NCBI GenBank assembly: GCA_027730885.1
Contig: JAQCHM010000183.1
Coordinates: forward strand, 1-6,854
DNA: 6,854 nucleotides
Direction: 5' to 3'
DNA from: Actinomycetota bacterium
GTDB lineage: Bacteria > Actinomycetota > Acidimicrobiia > Acidimicrobiales > SZUA-35
The notes beneath the pieces are model-generated. The model did not search any database and was not told where the DNA came from. It saw only the letters and a list, made by a program, of their open reading frames with translations. Position numbers and translations under genes: made by a program. This document shows, one piece after another, positions 5,626 through 6,854 of the stretch; within the stretch, counting starts at the first letter, position 1; the number at the start of each line of letters is the position of its first letter.

Positions 5626-5687
5626 TGATGCGAACAACCTCACCGACACCCCGACTGATCCGACCGACGACTTCCCAGGAGTGATCC

Positions 5688-6854
5688 ATGGCCACCACCG
5701 ACTTCCACCACGCCAGCATCCTCGAATCGATGGCGGCTGCAATTCCCGACGCGCCAGCGCTCGCCCAGGGTGACCGGGTGGTGACCTACGCGGAAGTGGA
5801 ACGCCGCAGCGCCAGGATCGCAGCCGCGTTGACCGCTGCCGGGCTCGATGTGCAGGCATCGGTCGCTATCGATCTCTACAACTGCAACGAATGGCTCGAG
5901 TCCTACTACGGGATCCTCAAGAACCGTTACGTGCCGGTGAGCATCAACTACCGGTACCTCGACGATGAGCTCACGTACCTGCTCGAGAACTCGGGGTCCG
6001 AGGCGATCATCTACCACGCCAGTCTGGGCGACGGGGTCGTCGAGATCGCGAGGAAGATGCCGGCGATGAAGGCGATCATCCGGGTCGACGACGTCCGCGA
6101 CGGCACACCGCCGCCCGATGGTGTGCTCGACTACGAGATTCTCGCCACCGAAGGTGCACCGGCCCCACCCATCGCCCGGTCCGACGACGACGTCGTCATG
6201 TGGTACTCGGGTGGTACGACCGGCATGCCGAAGGGCATCCTCATCCCGGTCGGCCGGAGTGCAACTATGAACACGTCGAACGAGGGCAGATTGCGCACGC
6301 TCGGTCGCTTCCAGGATCCGCCTGAGTCGATCGACGACGACCTGGCCGTCGCTGCGCGCCAGTTGTGGCAAGACGGCACGCGCCCGATCGCGCTCCCCGG
6401 CTCGCCGCTGATGCACAGCACCGCAGTGTCGTACGCCGGCCCGGCGATCGTCGCCTGTGGGGGAATGGTCGTGACGTTGGAGGGTCGCTCGTTCGACGCC
6501 CACGAACTGTTCACGGCCATCGACCGCTACCGAGTCACGACGTTGACGATCGTCGGCGACGCGTTCTCGGTACCGATGCTGCGCGCCCTTCAGGAGCGAG
6601 CAGATGCCGGCGAGCCCTACGACGGCTCGAGCCTGCTCACGATCTACTCAGCCGGAGTCGTCTGGAGCGCCGACGTCAAGCGACAGCTGTTCGATCACCT
6701 CCCGGGCGTCATGCTGGTCGACAACTGCGGCTCCAGTGAGGGCGCCTGGTACGGCACATCGATCGCGCGCAAGGGCGATCCGACGAGCAGTTCGTCGTTC
6801 ATGCCTGCCCCCGGCGTGCTCGTCCTCGATGAACACGGCGAACCGATGGAGCCG
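5688..6854 (+). CDS. Acyl-CoA synthetase (AMP-binding), FadD19-like; C-terminus cut by window edge
   Basis: An uninterrupted frame of 389 codons reaches the right edge, so about the last quarter of the protein (usual length 500-550) is missing. It belongs to the adenylate-forming family, which activates a carboxylic acid with ATP and then joins it to CoA. The P-loop-like motif YSGGTTGMPKG is at 173-183. The second core motif, DNCGSSEG (345-352), lies where YGxTE binds adenine. The segments SPLMHSTA (239-246) and LTIVGDAFSVP (286-296), and the GG in place of SG in the P-loop, closely resemble FadD17/FadD19-type steroid side-chain ligases. This is from memory of the family and not an alignment. 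The C-terminal catalytic lysine lies outside the window. The ATG follows AGGAG (5677-5681) at six bases. As third gene of the right block it would supply the pathway's CoA ester. Substrate not provable. Confidence 0.9.
   Translation, partial: MATTDFHHASILESMAAAIPDAPALAQGDRVVTYAEVERRSARIAAALTAAGLDVQASVAIDLYNCNEWLESYYGILKNRYVPVSINYRYLDDELTYLLENSGSEAIIYHASLGDGVVEIARKMPAMKAIIRVDDVRDGTPPPDGVLDYEILATEGAPAPPIARSDDDVVMWYSGGTTGMPKGILIPVGRSATMNTSNEGRLRTLGRFQDPPESIDDDLAVAARQLWQDGTRPIALPGSPLMHSTAVSYAGPAIVACGGMVVTLEGRSFDAHELFTAIDRYRVTTLTIVGDAFSVPMLRALQERADAGEPYDGSSLLTIYSAGVVWSADVKRQLFDHLPGVMLVDNCGSSEGAWYGTSIARKGDPTSSSSFMPAPGVLVLDEHGEPMEP

Noticed and set aside
5626..5687. Possible separate promoter or terminator between the LLM and synthetase genes
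   Set aside because: The 62-base gap shows only a ribosome site (AGGAG at 5677-5681). No hairpin with T-run and no recognisable -35/-10 pair was found, so the three genes are best read as one operon.
5640..6503. Open frame of 287 codons on the minus strand opposite the synthetase gene
   Set aside because: It is antisense to a clear acyl-CoA synthetase with recognisable motifs, and its translation is Arg/Val/Asp-rich with no family resemblance. Such shadows are common in high-GC DNA.
1..6854. CRISPR arrays, tRNA or rRNA genes, insertion sequences, attachment sites
   Set aside because: No regularly spaced direct repeats, cloverleaf-like stretches, transposase-like frames or terminal inverted repeats were seen on reading either strand.

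Overview
The window is compact, high-GC bacterial DNA holding eight protein-coding genes of acyl-CoA (CoA-thioester) catabolism. They lie in two divergent blocks on either side of a 210-base regulatory gap (3722-3931). Overlapping TGATG/GTGA junctions, a coenzyme-F420-type luciferase-like oxidoreductase, a FadD19-like acyl-CoA ligase and a thiolase-fold/DUF35 pair together suggest an actinomycete. An environmental lineage such as Acidimicrobiia is possible, but this assignment is an inference from gene content and composition.

Left block, minus strand, transcribed from about 3.79 kb towards base 131: a thiolase-superfamily protein (SCP-x/Ltp type) without the usual nucleophilic cysteine; a zinc-ribbon/OB-fold DUF35 protein; an MFE-2-like short-chain dehydrogenase; a HadA/ChsH2-N-like hotdog subunit whose catalytic His is replaced; and a MaoC/R-hydratase subunit with a complete catalytic motif. 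Two of the four junctions overlap, and the other two gaps are 43 and 70 bases. Right block, plus strand: a crotonase-fold enoyl-CoA hydratase/isomerase homologue with a TTG start; an LLM oxidoreductase overlapping it by one base; and an acyl-CoA synthetase that runs off the right edge. No stretch over 300 bases lacks a gene.

Inferred pathway: the synthetase makes a CoA ester. The crotonase homologue may shift a double bond, and the two-subunit MaoC enzyme hydrates the enoyl-CoA. The SDR oxidises a 3-hydroxyacyl-CoA, or the cysteine-less thiolase fold with its DUF35 partner cleaves it by retro-aldol reaction. This resembles the known ChsH1-ChsH2/Ltp2 system of steroid side-chain removal, but here each domain is a separate gene. 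The substrate cannot be read from the sequence; a steroid or bile-acid side chain or another branched or aryl-alkanoic acid are candidates.

The most striking non-coding signal is a perfect inverted repeat with 17-base arms (3775-3811) in the divergent gap. It covers the likely -10 region of the left block, so it is probably the operator of a repressor encoded outside the window.
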